Source: Butyrivibrio sp. (GTDB taxonomy: Bacteria; Bacillota; Clostridia; Lachnospirales; Lachnospiraceae). Taken from it: a stretch of DNA of 19,023 bases. Made by a program: the position numbers and the translations under genes. Under the pieces are notes generated by a model, which saw only the letters and a list, made by a program, of their open reading frames with translations, made no database searches and was not told the origin of the DNA. The DNA is taken from assembly GCA_024688095.1 (NCBI GenBank), contig JAILEJ010000037.1, positions 1-19,023 of the forward strand. The letters are read 5' to 3'. Numbering within the stretch: the stretch's first letter is position 1; every line of letters starts with the position of its first letter. This document shows positions 1 to 7,417 of the stretch, piece by piece.

Positions 1-314
1 GCACAGCAGCTAAGACAGTTGCAATTGTTTCTTCAAATAATCAGAAGAAGCTCACAGTTCCTGCAACAGTAAAGGTAGCAGGAGAAGACTTCACAGTAAC
101 ATCTATTGGGAAGAAAGCTTTCTCAGGCAAGAAGATTAAGAAGGTTGTCATTGACGGAACTAACTTAAAGAGCGTTCACAAGAATGCATTCAAGGGTTCA
201 AAGAATCTTAACAAAGTTGTAGTTAAGAATGTTAAGAAGAACTCTAAGGTTGGTAAGCAGATCGTTAAGGCAGTTAAGAGAGCAAACAGCTCTGCAAAGG
301 TTGTTTTCAAGTAA
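1..314 (+). CDS. BspA-like leucine-rich-repeat surface protein, C-terminal fragment
   Basis: The open frame enters from the left edge (codons begin at position 3) and stops with TAA at 312-314, giving about 103 residues. The text reads as one or two bacterial LRR_5 (BspA/TpLRR) repeats: VTSIGKKAFSG, then VVIDGTNLKSVHKNAFKGS, then a repeat of the KNLNKVVVKN type. The end is rich in lysine (many KK pairs) and finishes ...AKVVFK. Such repeats occur in large secreted or cell-surface proteins of gut and rumen Firmicutes, where they are linked to adhesion. The N-terminus, signal peptide and any anchoring domain lie outside the window. No sortase motif or hydrophobic tail is present at this C-terminus, so any anchoring must come from elsewhere in the protein. 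The family call is from the repeat pattern only. Confidence 0.8.
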   Translation, partial: TAAKTVAIVSSNNQKKLTVPATVKVAGEDFTVTSIGKKAFSGKKIKKVVIDGTNLKSVHKNAFKGSKNLNKVVVKNVKKNSKVGKQIVKAVKRANSSAKVVFK

Positions 315-317
315 TGG

Positions 318-355
318 GTTATGAAAGGTTTTTACAATGAGGACCTTTTCTTAAC
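318..355 (+). other. Imperfect hairpin just after the surface-protein stop
   Basis: GTTATGAAAGGT (318-329) pairs imperfectly with ACCTTTTCTTAAC (343-355), four bases after the stop codon. There is no T-run behind it, so it may be a 3'-end stabilising structure rather than a terminator. Weak evidence. Confidence 0.3.
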
Positions 356-408
356 AAGAAAGCCTTCATAAAAAAACTTCATCATAAAAAAATTCTCTCG
401 GTTTGGAT

Positions 409-440
409 CCCCTGTCAGTAATGGCAGGGGATTCATCTTT
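409..440 (+). terminator. Hairpin terminator after the surface-protein gene
   Basis: CCCCTGTC (409-416) pairs with GGCAGGGG (423-430), eight base pairs including one G-T, around the loop AGTAAT. The tract behind it (ATTCATCTTTG) is only moderately T-rich. It stands about 95 bases after the stop codon and is the only GC-rich stem in this spacer. Confidence 0.6.
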
Positions 441-484
441 GTCTACACAATTATTTCTTTGATTAGTGTCTTTTTATGTACCAT

Positions 485-510
485 TTCATTTTAATGAAGT
501 AATATATAAT
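485..510 (+). promoter_or_regulatory. Possible promoter -10 with adjacent 14-bp palindrome
   Basis: A perfect TATAAT lies at 505-510, just upstream of the rhodanese-like ORF. No good -35 is seen at 16-18 bp; that space holds the palindrome TTCATTTTAATGAA (485-498), which could be an operator. If this -10 is used, transcription starts near 517, leaving the AAGG at 534-537 as the only ribosome-binding candidate. Confidence 0.35.
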
Positions 511-547
511 CTAGGGTTACAAAACTAATTATGAAGGGAAGAGAATA

Positions 548-859
548 ATTGACGTCAGAGATTTTGAGAGCCATGATGCATCCGGTGCAGGGGATTTAGA
601 GAATATCTCTGCCGGTAATTCAACTGAAACTTCTCTTGAAAATATGGAGCAAAATTCACTTGGAAAAATAGAGCATATTTCAGATGGGAATATAGAGCAT
701 ATTCCTCTTGATATAATAAAAATAAATCCGCATATTCTCGGGAACGATAAATATGAACCGCTTTTATTTGTTTGCAATAAAGGTATAAAGAGTTGTATAG
801 CAGCAGGATATGCGAAAAATGCCGGGTACAAGAATATATTCTATTCTTCACTGGATTGA
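548..859 (+). CDS. Small rhodanese-like domain protein, start uncertain
   Basis: The frame is open from 515 (after a TAG at 512-514) to the TGA at 857-859. Conceptual translation gives the rhodanese first strand IIDVRDFES, then a low-complexity stretch, then HIPLDII and the active-site loop FVCNKGIKS followed by IAAGYAKNAGYKNIF. The last part matches the usual rhodanese end (CxxGxRS..AA..L...GYxNV), with the CNKGIKS cysteine as the likely sulfur or phosphate-binding nucleophile. The only in-frame ATG (644) would remove the DVR strand and leave 71 residues. The upstream part has no ATG, GTG or TTG in frame. ATA (545) or ATT (548) sits 7-10 bases after an AAGG at 534-537 and could be a rare start. 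Alternatively, the ATG at 531 reads MKGRE and would join IIDVR if one base had been lost near 545. The N-terminal helix typical of the family is missing, so it may be a decayed gene. Confidence 0.55.
   Translation: MDVRDFESHDASGAGDLENISAGNSTETSLENMEQNSLGKIEHISDGNIEHIPLDIIKINPHILGNDKYEPLLFVCNKGIKSCIAAGYAKNAGYKNIFYSSLD
641..712 (+). repeat. Three imperfect 24-nt tandem repeats inside the rhodanese-like ORF
   Basis: Three consecutive 24-nt units (641-664, 665-688, 689-712) encode NMEQNSLG, KIEHISDG and NIEHIPLD. Units two and three share ATAGAGCATATT exactly. They stay in frame and fall where the family normally has a short HIPGA loop, so the loop appears to have grown by duplication. Confidence 0.75.
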
Positions 860-891
860 AATATTACTTTAAGTCAGAATGATATTAGATG

Positions 892-918
892 GAATGCCTT
901 TAGGGGCATTCTTTTTTT
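892..918 (+). terminator. Intrinsic terminator after the rhodanese-like ORF
   Basis: GAATGCC (892-898) pairs with GGCATTC (905-911) around TTTAGG and is followed at once by seven T (912-918). This is a textbook intrinsic terminator 33 bases after the ORF stop, which supports the ORF being or having been transcribed. Confidence 0.9.
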
Positions 919-929
919 ATCATAGGAAC

Positions 930-968
930 TTGCTTTCTTATATGAATTGTTGAATATAATGATATAAT
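930..968 (+). promoter_or_regulatory. Promoter region of the ABC transporter pair
   Basis: Two TATAAT hexamers lie at 955-960 and 963-968. The best -35 is TTGCTT (930-935), 19 bp from the first. The ATG at 1000 has AAAGAGG (986-992) seven bases upstream. Confidence 0.45.
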
Positions 969-999
969 TAATTTATTGTTTAATAAAAGAGGTTAAATT

Positions 1000-2733
1000 A
1001 TGTTTGATAAACGTTTGATGAAATTATGTCCTGAAAGTAAAAAGTATATTATAGGAAATATAGTATTTCAGTGGCTGGAGCTTATTCTTAATGCAGTTAT
1101 GATATGGATCGTTGCTGATAATATACAGGATTTTTATTATAAGGAAAAAGATGTATCGGATCTGATTTTTCCCGTTTTTATAATTTTGTGTACGGTTATA
1201 TTAAGATTTATAACAACCAGATGTGTGACAAGAATGAGTTATCTGGCATCTAAAACAGTCAAGAAAAAGCTGAGACAGCTTATTTATGAAAAACTTTTAC
1301 GGCTTGGGGTAAATTATAGAGAAAAGGTATCAACCTCAGAACTCGTTCAGGAATCAGTTGAAGGTGTTGATCAGCTTGAAAGCTATTTTGGACAGTATGT
1401 TCCACAATTTTTTTATGCTTTTATCGCTCCGTTAACTTTGTTCTTTCTTTTTGGGTTTGGCGGAAGCTGGTTTGCAGCAGCTATTCTTCTAATTTGTGTT
1501 CCACTTATTCCAGGAACTATTATGATGGTTCAAAAATTTGCCAAAAAGCTTCTTGCTAAGTATTGGGGACAGTACACTGAGCTTGGAAGTACTTTTCTTG
1601 AAAATCTTCAGGGCATGACGACATTAAAGACATATCAGGCAGATGAATTCAAAAACCAGGAGATGAATAAAGAGTCAGAAAACTTCAGATTTGTTACAAT
1701 GAAAGTCCTTACTATGCAGCTTAATTCTATTATTATTATGGATTTTTTTACTTATAGCGGCGCTGCAATAGGTATTATTATTGCGACAAATAGTTTTGTT
1801 AATGGAAGTGTAAGTCTTGCAGCATGTATTTTTATGATTCTTTTATCAGCAGAATTCTTTTTACCAATGAGAAGGCTTGGGAGTTATTTTCATGTTGCAA
1901 TGAATGGTATGGCTGCAAGCGATAAAATCTTTAAATTTCTAAATTCTGAAGACGATTTGGACAAGACTTTGGATATAAATGAAATAAAAGATATTCGGAT
2001 AGAAAACTTAAGTTTTGAGTATGAAGAAGATAGAGAAGTTATTCATGGAATAGATATTGTCATTCCACGTAATAGCTTTGTAGGCATAGTAGGAGAAAGT
2101 GGATGTGGAAAATCTACAGTTGCATCACTACTGATTGGAAAAAATACATATAATAAAGGACATATATTTATTAATGGGAAAGAGCTAAAAGAGATAAATG
2201 AAAAGGCTTTGTTAAAAGAAATAACATATGTATCACATAACAGTTTTTTCTTTAAAGGAAGTGTCAGAGATAACCTTTTATTAGGAAAAAAAGCTGCGAC
2301 GGATGAGGAGTTATGGACAGCTTTAAAATCAGCTAATCTGGATGAATTCTTTAGAAATGAAAAGGGGCTGGAAACAGAATTGTTAGAAAATGCTGCTAAT
2401 ATTTCTGGCGGTCAAAAGCAAAGACTTGCTCTTGCTAGGGCGCTTCTTCATGATTCTGATATGTATATTTTTGATGAGGCAACCAGTAACATAGATGTAG
2501 ATAGCGAAGAAATAATCCTTAATCATATACTTGAGATGAAATCTAAAAAGACTGTACTTTTCATATCTCACAGGCTGATGAATACAGTTAATGCAGATAA
2601 TATATATGTTATGGATAAGGGAAAGATAGTTGATCGGGGAAAACATAGTGATCTTTTAGAAAAATGTAAGATTTATCATAAATTGTGGAATACCCAGCAA
2701 GAGCTGGAAAATTATGGCAAGGAGGTAATGTAA
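1000..2733 (+). CDS. ABC half-transporter, CydD-like (membrane domain fused to ATPase)
   Basis: The protein has 577 residues: an N-terminal six-helix exporter domain (about 15-310) and a nucleotide-binding domain (about 335-577). The ATPase shows Walker A GESGCGKST (365-373), signature ISGGQ (468-472), Walker B MYIFDE (488-493) and the H-loop SHR around H524. The stretch ESYFGQYVPQFFYAFIAPL and the STFLENLQGMTTLKTYQ coupling segment resemble CydD of the thiol (cysteine/glutathione) exporter CydDC. No C39 peptidase domain precedes the membrane part. It would work as a heterodimer with the next gene. SD AAAGAGG lies seven bases before the ATG. Its substrate cannot be told from sequence: CydDC-type pairs also occur in anaerobes lacking cytochrome bd, and no cydAB genes are seen here. 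Confidence 0.9.
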   Translation: MFDKRLMKLCPESKKYIIGNIVFQWLELILNAVMIWIVADNIQDFYYKEKDVSDLIFPVFIILCTVILRFITTRCVTRMSYLASKTVKKKLRQLIYEKLLRLGVNYREKVSTSELVQESVEGVDQLESYFGQYVPQFFYAFIAPLTLFFLFGFGGSWFAAAILLICVPLIPGTIMMVQKFAKKLLAKYWGQYTELGSTFLENLQGMTTLKTYQADEFKNQEMNKESENFRFVTMKVLTMQLNSIIIMDFFTYSGAAIGIIIATNSFVNGSVSLAACIFMILLSAEFFLPMRRLGSYFHVAMNGMAASDKIFKFLNSEDDLDKTLDINEIKDIRIENLSFEYEEDREVIHGIDIVIPRNSFVGIVGESGCGKSTVASLLIGKNTYNKGHIFINGKELKEINEKALLKEITYVSHNSFFFKGSVRDNLLLGKKAATDEELWTALKSANLDEFFRNEKGLETELLENAANISGGQKQRLALARALLHDSDMYIFDEATSNIDVDSEEIILNHILEMKSKKTVLFISHRLMNTVNADNIYVMDKGKIVDRGKHSDLLEKCKIYHKLWNTQQELENYGKEVM

Positions 2734-2738
2734 TTATT

Positions 2739-4385
2739 ATGAAAAAACAATCGAAAGCCATAATTCTTTTAAAAATGCTTGGAATGGTAAAACCACTTTT
2801 GGGTTATATGCTTCTTGCAGTTATTTGTGGAACATTAGCATTTCTGGCTGTTGAATTTATTCCCGTGTTTGGAGCATATGCTATCCTCACAGGCCTGGGA
2901 TATGACCTTTCTATTTCACTGGGCATGATTTTTATTTGCCTGATATTTTTTGCATTAGCAAGATCAGTGCTTAGATATATAGAACAAAGGACTAATCATT
3001 ATATTGCATTTACACTTCTTGCAGTGGTAAGAGATAATGTTTTTAAAGCTTTAAGAAAATTGTGTCCTGCAAAATTAGAAGGAAGGGATAAGGGGGATTT
3101 GATAGCACTTATTACTTCAGATGTAGAGCTTCTTGAGGTTTTTTATGCACATACAATTTCACCTATATGCATAGCGGTGCTTTCGGAATCTATAATGTGT
3201 ATATATATTGGCAGCTTTCATATACTGTTAGGTCTTGTAGCACTGATGGCATATATAGGAGTTGGAATAATAATACCGCTCATTATTTCTAAAATCAGCG
3301 GAACCACAGGTGATGAGATTAGAAAAATGTCAGGAAATATGTCAGGATTTGTTTTTGAAAATATCCGGGGAATAGATACTACATTACAGTATGATAATGG
3401 AAAAGAGAGACTTGATTCATTAAATGCCATGACGGATGATTTATCTATAAAGCAGGGAAGATTAAATATTTTGACGGGATATAATTTTGCCATAGCAAAT
3501 TCGTTTATCCTTGTATTTGATATAATAATGGTTGTTGCTTCTCTGACTTTGTTCAGAAATGGTGAATTGGGATTTGATGGAATGATTATATCAATAATTG
3601 CTTTAATGTCTTCCTATGGTCCTGTTAGTGCATTATCATCACTTGGAACTACTCTGCAGGGAACGATTGCATCTGGCGCAAGAATCCTGGATATACTGGA
3701 GGAGGAGCCTGAAACAGAAGATATAAGTGGTAAGGAAAATATCGATTTTGACAATGCCAGGGCAGAACATGTTTCGTTTTCATATACAGATGAAAAAATA
3801 CTTGATGATTTTTCTATAGAAATTAATAAGAATAAAATCATTGGAATTCTTGGAAAGAGTGGCTGTGGTAAATCAACACTCCTAAAATTGCTTATGAGAT
3901 TCTGGGAAGTGGATAGTGGAGCAATAACTATTTCAAATGTAGATGTAAAAGACATAAATACTACTAATTTAAGAAACATGGAAAGTTATATGAATCAGGA
4001 TACACAGCTTTTTAAAGATACTATTAAAGAGAACATCAGGCTTGCAAAGCTAGATGCAACTGATGAGGAAATTGTAGAAGCCTGCAAGAAAGCTTCTATT
4101 CATGATTTTATAATGACGCTACCTGATGGTTATAATACGCAGGTTGGGGAACTTGGAGATACATTATCTGGAGGAGAAAAGCAAAGAATAGGTCTTGCAA
4201 GAGCCTTTTTACATGGGGCACCATTTATCCTTTTGGATGAACCAACAAGTAATCTTGATAGCTTAAATGAAGCAGTAATATTAAAATCACTGAAGGAAGA
4301 GTCAAAAAATAAGACAGTTGTTCTTGTATCACATAGACAATCAACTATGAGAATTTCTGATACGACTGTCATGATGGCAAAATAA
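2739..4385 (+). CDS. ABC half-transporter, CydC-like, C-terminally shortened
   Basis: The preferred start ATG at 2739 gives 548 residues beginning MKKQSKAIILLKMLG. The frame extends back to an ATG at 2685 inside the upstream gene, but AGGAGG (2720-2725) favours a start near 2739, though at a long 13-base spacing. Membrane helices span roughly residues 10-300. The ATPase carries Walker A GKSGCGKST (372-380), LSGGE (476-480), Walker B FILLDE (496-501) and H532 in VSHRQ. The protein ends at TTVMMAK, 16 residues after that histidine. Family members usually continue for some 25 more residues (a ...GxIVExGxHxEL.. tail). The stop is three bases before an 80-bp palindrome, suggesting the tail was lost to an insertion or rearrangement. 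All catalytic motifs are kept, so activity is still possible. It is co-transcribed with the preceding gene (five bases between stop and start) and presumably forms a heterodimer with it. Confidence 0.9.
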   Translation: MKKQSKAIILLKMLGMVKPLLGYMLLAVICGTLAFLAVEFIPVFGAYAILTGLGYDLSISLGMIFICLIFFALARSVLRYIEQRTNHYIAFTLLAVVRDNVFKALRKLCPAKLEGRDKGDLIALITSDVELLEVFYAHTISPICIAVLSESIMCIYIGSFHILLGLVALMAYIGVGIIIPLIISKISGTTGDEIRKMSGNMSGFVFENIRGIDTTLQYDNGKERLDSLNAMTDDLSIKQGRLNILTGYNFAIANSFILVFDIIMVVASLTLFRNGELGFDGMIISIIALMSSYGPVSALSSLGTTLQGTIASGARILDILEEEPETEDISGKENIDFDNARAEHVSFSYTDEKILDDFSIEINKNKIIGILGKSGCGKSTLLKLLMRFWEVDSGAITISNVDVKDINTTNLRNMESYMNQDTQLFKDTIKENIRLAKLDATDEEIVEACKKASIHDFIMTLPDGYNTQVGELGDTLSGGEKQRIGLARAFLHGAPFILLDEPTSNLDSLNEAVILKSLKEESKNKTVVLVSHRQSTMRISDTTVMMAK

Positions 4386-4387
4386 TA

Positions 4388-4467
4388 AGACTGTCACATT
4401 AGCATATATCATTTTCTCTATAAAAATATTTTTTTAGAGAGCAAAGATAATGTTAATGTGACAGTCT
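4388..4467. repeat. 80-bp symmetric palindrome (MITE-like element or bidirectional terminator)
   Basis: The ends AGACTGTCACATTA (4388-4401) and TAATGTGACAGTCT (4454-4467) are perfect 14-bp inverted repeats. Further in, TCTCTA (4415-4420) pairs with TAGAGA (4435-4440), and the centre is the self-complementary AAAAATATTTTT (4422-4433). All three share the same axis (between 4427 and 4428), so the whole unit folds as one long hairpin. It sits between convergent genes (ABC pair and GG peptide) and begins three bases after the truncated ABC stop. No clear target-site duplication is visible. T-rich sequence outside the minus-strand end would also allow it to act as a terminator. Confidence 0.7.
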
Positions 4468-4519
4468 ATTTAAATATTATGAATGAGGATTCTGTTATAA
4501 TATGCAATAAGGTCGAGGG

Positions 4520-4729
4520 TTAACCTTTTGCAGCAATCATTTTTCCTTCATGGCATTTTGGGCATTTAGAACCAAGAGTACATTTAATATCATTTTTACC
4601 AGGCTCCCAAAAACACTTATTGCAGATCATCTCAATATCTTTGGCTGTTGATTTTCTTCTTCTTGTAACGCCGCCGTTAATCTGTTCTAATTCTTCACCT
4701 GAAAGTTCTATAGGATTATTATTCATCAT
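4520..4729 (-). CDS. Double-glycine-leader cysteine-rich peptide precursor
   Basis: A 69-residue peptide. Residues 1-20 form a bacteriocin-type leader, with ELSGEELEQINGG at 8-20 ending in the Gly-Gly processing site. The remaining 49 residues are basic at first (VTRRRKS) and then carry five cysteines (36, 39, 50, 56, 59) in the pattern CX2C...C...CX2CH, which looks like a small zinc ribbon or a disulfide-bonded core. The start is well supported: AAAAGGAG (complement of 4738-4745) precedes the first of two ATG codons. Known GG leaders are cleaved by C39-type peptidase transporters; none is in this window, and the adjacent ABC pair lacks that domain. MATE lies 93 bases upstream on the same strand, so co-transcription is possible. 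No immunity protein or modification enzyme is seen. The mature function is unknown. Confidence 0.75.
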   Translation of the reverse strand: MMNNNPIELSGEELEQINGGVTRRRKSTAKDIEMICNKCFWEPGKNDIKCTLGSKCPKCHEGKMIAAKG

Positions 4730-4822
4730 TATTTTTTCTCCTTTTGGTATTTCTAATTGTCACTCTATTTATTTATACGAGAATATTATTTTTAGGGCTA
4801 ATTTTTTGAAAAAAATTTAAAA

Positions 4823-6181
4823 TTATCTTGTAAGATTTTGAACCCATTTATATTTGCGAAGTCTGATCATTACCCATGGAATTTTTCCGACTTCATCAAG
4901 ACAGGTGCATGCATAGACAGCGAGTACATGCCAGTGAAAGACAAAGGCTCCAAGAAGGGCAAGTGGGATAGCTATTCCCCACATGCATACAGCTAGTGAA
5001 TACATATCAAATATAGTATCTCCGCCTCCATCAAGAACTCCGTTAATTGTTACTGTATTTACGCATCTGCCTATCATATAAATCGACATGATTATCATCA
5101 TTCCTGTAAGATAACTTCTGGCTTCGTCAGTAAGTACTATCATATTTAAAACAAAAGGAGTAAGTGCAAGTACAAGGGCTGTTGAAGCAAAACCTATAAC
5201 CCAGGATATATTTTTTAGTTTAATGCCATAGGCTTTTCCCAATTCCAGATTACCGGCACCAAGTTCATAACCTACAATAATTGCAGCTGCATTTCCAATA
5301 CCATTACATGCACAGCAAATTAGGTCTCTTATTACAGCAGCAACAGAATTTGCAGCGGCGGCATCAGAACCCATATGTCCCATTATTGCAGTATATGAGG
5401 TGAAGCCTATTCCCCATAATAAGGATCCACCAAGAAGGGGGAGGCATTGTCTTACAAAATCTTTAAAAAGAAGTCTGTTCCAGTTAAAGAATTTGGTGAA
5501 GGCAGGTCGAATATAATCCTTTCCTAAAGAAATAAATATGCATAGGAGTAATTCAATTACTCTTGAAATTGTTGTAGCAAGTGCAGCACCGGATGATTTC
5601 ATTTCTGGTAATCCCATAAGTCCAAATATAAATAATCCATTAAGAACTATGTTTGAAATAACTGCTGTAGAACTTATACAGGCAACAACCACTACATGAC
5701 TTGTTATCTTCATAATATTCAGATAGCACTGAGATATTCCGGTAAGAAGGTATGACCATCCTGCAATTCTTAGGTATCTGCTTCCTATGACGATAAGCTC
5801 TTCGTCATGAGTAAATATGTGCATGAGTATTTCAGGAGTGCATTCACATGCAAGAAAAAACAGAACTGAAATAAGCACACTGAAAAACAGTGAGATATTA
5901 AATAGTTTTCTAAGCATTGGAATATCATTTTTTCCATAATATTGTGCTCCAAGTATTCCGCCTGCACCTATAATAGCAGCCAGAAACATATTTTGGACGA
6001 ATTGAATCTGTGTAGCAAGTGATACGGCAGTCATTTCGTTCTGGGCAATCTGACCAAGCATAAGAGCATCTGCTGCGGCAACGGAAGCAAGCATAAGGCT
6101 TTGAAATGCAATTGGAAGAGCTATTGTAAAGAGTCTTTTATAAAAATTTTTATTGTCTATATTCACATTTGAATTGTTCAT
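4823..6181 (-). CDS. MATE-family multidrug/cation antiporter
   Basis: The protein has 452 residues, the normal size for MATE (NorM/DinF-like) exporters, with about twelve predicted membrane helices in two homologous halves (about 15-200 and 235-435). Family-typical text includes LPIAFQSLMLASVAAADALMLG near the N-terminus, GAGGILGAQYYGK at about 72-84, and the second-half NGIGNAAAIIVGYELGAG. Such proteins use a sodium or proton gradient to export organic cations and drugs from the cytoplasm. The start at 6181 follows GAGGT at a spacing of about five bases. The promoter is recognisable and contains a dyad operator. The GG-leader peptide gene follows on the same strand after 93 bases. Substrate cannot be predicted. 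Confidence 0.92.
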   Translation of the reverse strand: MNNSNVNIDNKNFYKRLFTIALPIAFQSLMLASVAAADALMLGQIAQNEMTAVSLATQIQFVQNMFLAAIIGAGGILGAQYYGKNDIPMLRKLFNISLFFSVLISVLFFLACECTPEILMHIFTHDEELIVIGSRYLRIAGWSYLLTGISQCYLNIMKITSHVVVVACISSTAVISNIVLNGLFIFGLMGLPEMKSSGAALATTISRVIELLLCIFISLGKDYIRPAFTKFFNWNRLLFKDFVRQCLPLLGGSLLWGIGFTSYTAIMGHMGSDAAAANSVAAVIRDLICCACNGIGNAAAIIVGYELGAGNLELGKAYGIKLKNISWVIGFASTALVLALTPFVLNMIVLTDEARSYLTGMMIIMSIYMIGRCVNTVTINGVLDGGGDTIFDMYSLAVCMWGIAIPLALLGAFVFHWHVLAVYACTCLDEVGKIPWVMIRLRKYKWVQNLTR

Positions 6182-6220
6182 TTTTTACCTCAAAATAAAT
6201 TTGTATTAGCCTTTTGGGGC

Positions 6221-6250
6221 ATTATTAGATATGATATCATATCATGTAAA
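6221..6250 (-). promoter_or_regulatory. MATE promoter with operator-like palindrome in its spacer
   Basis: On the minus strand TTTACA (complement of 6245-6250) is followed 18 bp later by AATAAT (complement of 6221-6226). The spacer contains the perfect 16-bp palindrome GATATGATATCATATC (6228-6243). Transcription would start near 6214, about 30 bases before the MATE ATG. A dyad placed between -35 and -10 is the usual layout for MerR-family activators and also suits a TetR- or MarR-type repressor. The same dyad lies upstream of the divergent aldo/keto reductase and may serve both. Confidence 0.55.
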
Positions 6251-6358
6251 TACATATTATGAAATGATAATAAAAAATTATAGGTAACTATATAAACAGA
6301 CAATTTGTAGTTTTATAAAATAGAATAATGATGAATAAGCAAAATTCAGGAGGAAAAA

Positions 6359-7336
6359 ATGAAGTACAGAAACGTTGGAAATTCAGGAATCAAAGTAAGT
6401 GAAATTGCTCTTGGTAGTTGGATGACTGATTTATCAGATTCTGGTGCAAAGAAAACTGCGGAGGAAATAGTTGATCTTGCATTTGAAAAAGGAATTAACT
6501 TTTTTGACTGCGCAGATGCATATAGTGGTGGTGCGGCAGAAATTTTTCTTGGAGAAATTCTTAGAAAACATGAGAGACATGAATATGTTATATCAAGTAA
6601 GGTGTTTTTTCCTACAGGCAGAGGAGTAAATGACTGGGGATTATCAAGAAAACATATTACAGAAAATATAGACAGAACACTTAAAAATACAGGCCTTGAT
6701 TATATAGATTTATACTATTGTCATAGATTTGATACTACAACACCAATGGAAGAAACACTTAGAACTCTGTCAGCTTTAGTTGATCAGGGCAAAATTCTTT
6801 ATTATGGAGTCAGTGAGGAGTGGAGTGCTGCCCGTCTTGTAGAAGCAGAGAGAATAATTGAGAAGTATGGCCTTCATCCGCTTACAGTTATTCAGCCTCA
6901 ATATAATATGGTGGACAGATATATTGAGCATGAAATTGTAGATGTATGTCAGAAGTATGGAATTGGCATTACACCATTTTCTCCTCTTGCACAGGGACTT
7001 CTTACTGGTAAATATAAGAAAGGACAGGCTTTTCCGGAGGGTTCTCGTGCTATAACCCAGGCAGATCATCAGGTAAATGCACTTCTTACAGATGAAAATC
7101 TTGATAAAGTTGAGAGGTTATCTGCTATTGCTGATGAGCTTGGAACAACTATGCCATGCCTTGCACTTGCGTGGATATTGAAAAAGCCTATGATAAGCTG
7201 TGTAATAAATGGTGCAAGCAAAGCATCACAGCTTGAAAGTAATGTTGCTGCGGTAGATGTTGATATTCCAGATGATAAAATGGAAGAGATTGAGAAGATT
7301 CTTGGATTTAATAAATTTGAGCGTCATGTAGGATAA
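6359..7336 (+). CDS. Aldo/keto reductase
   Basis: The protein has 325 residues and is a single (beta/alpha)8 oxidoreductase, most like the AKR6/Kv-beta and YghZ-type branch (opening MKYRNVGNSGIKVSEIALGS). The catalytic tetrad is complete: Asp50, Tyr55 (in DCADAYSGG), Lys81 (SSKV) and His122 (LYYCHRFD). The nicotinamide-site text VIQPQYNMVDR and the late ITPFSPLAQGLLTGKY segment are also present, as is the C-terminal ALAWILKKPMISCVINGASK. The expected reaction is NADPH-dependent reduction of an aldehyde or ketone in the cytosol; the physiological substrate is not predictable. AGGAGG (6348-6353) stands five bases before the ATG. It diverges from the MATE gene across a 177-bp spacer and is closed by a strong terminator shared with the convergent gene. 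Confidence 0.93.
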   Translation: MKYRNVGNSGIKVSEIALGSWMTDLSDSGAKKTAEEIVDLAFEKGINFFDCADAYSGGAAEIFLGEILRKHERHEYVISSKVFFPTGRGVNDWGLSRKHITENIDRTLKNTGLDYIDLYYCHRFDTTTPMEETLRTLSALVDQGKILYYGVSEEWSAARLVEAERIIEKYGLHPLTVIQPQYNMVDRYIEHEIVDVCQKYGIGITPFSPLAQGLLTGKYKKGQAFPEGSRAITQADHQVNALLTDENLDKVERLSAIADELGTTMPCLALAWILKKPMISCVINGASKASQLESNVAAVDVDIPDDKMEEIEKILGFNKFERHVG

Positions 7337-7340
7337 TAAA

Positions 7341-7390
7341 AAAGCCGAATTTCAGTTCATCACTCGAAATTCGGCTTTATATTTTTATAT
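7341..7390. terminator. Bidirectional terminator between aldo/keto reductase and secreted protein
   Basis: AAAGCCGAATTTC (7341-7353) and GAAATTCGGCTTT (7366-7378) form a perfect 13-bp stem. A-rich sequence lies before it and T-rich sequence after it, so it can stop transcription from both convergent genes. Confidence 0.9.
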
Positions 7391-7417
7391 AGAAATAATT
7401 GAGGCCAATAGCAGTTA

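Noticed and set aside
1000..4385. ABC pair as the dedicated peptidase-exporter of the GG peptide
   Set aside because: Neither protein has an N-terminal C39 peptidase domain; both look CydD/CydC-like and are on the opposite strand.
4620..4820. 66-codon plus-strand ORF opposite the GG peptide
   Set aside because: It is the antisense of a well-supported gene with its own ribosome-binding site; no start signal of its own.
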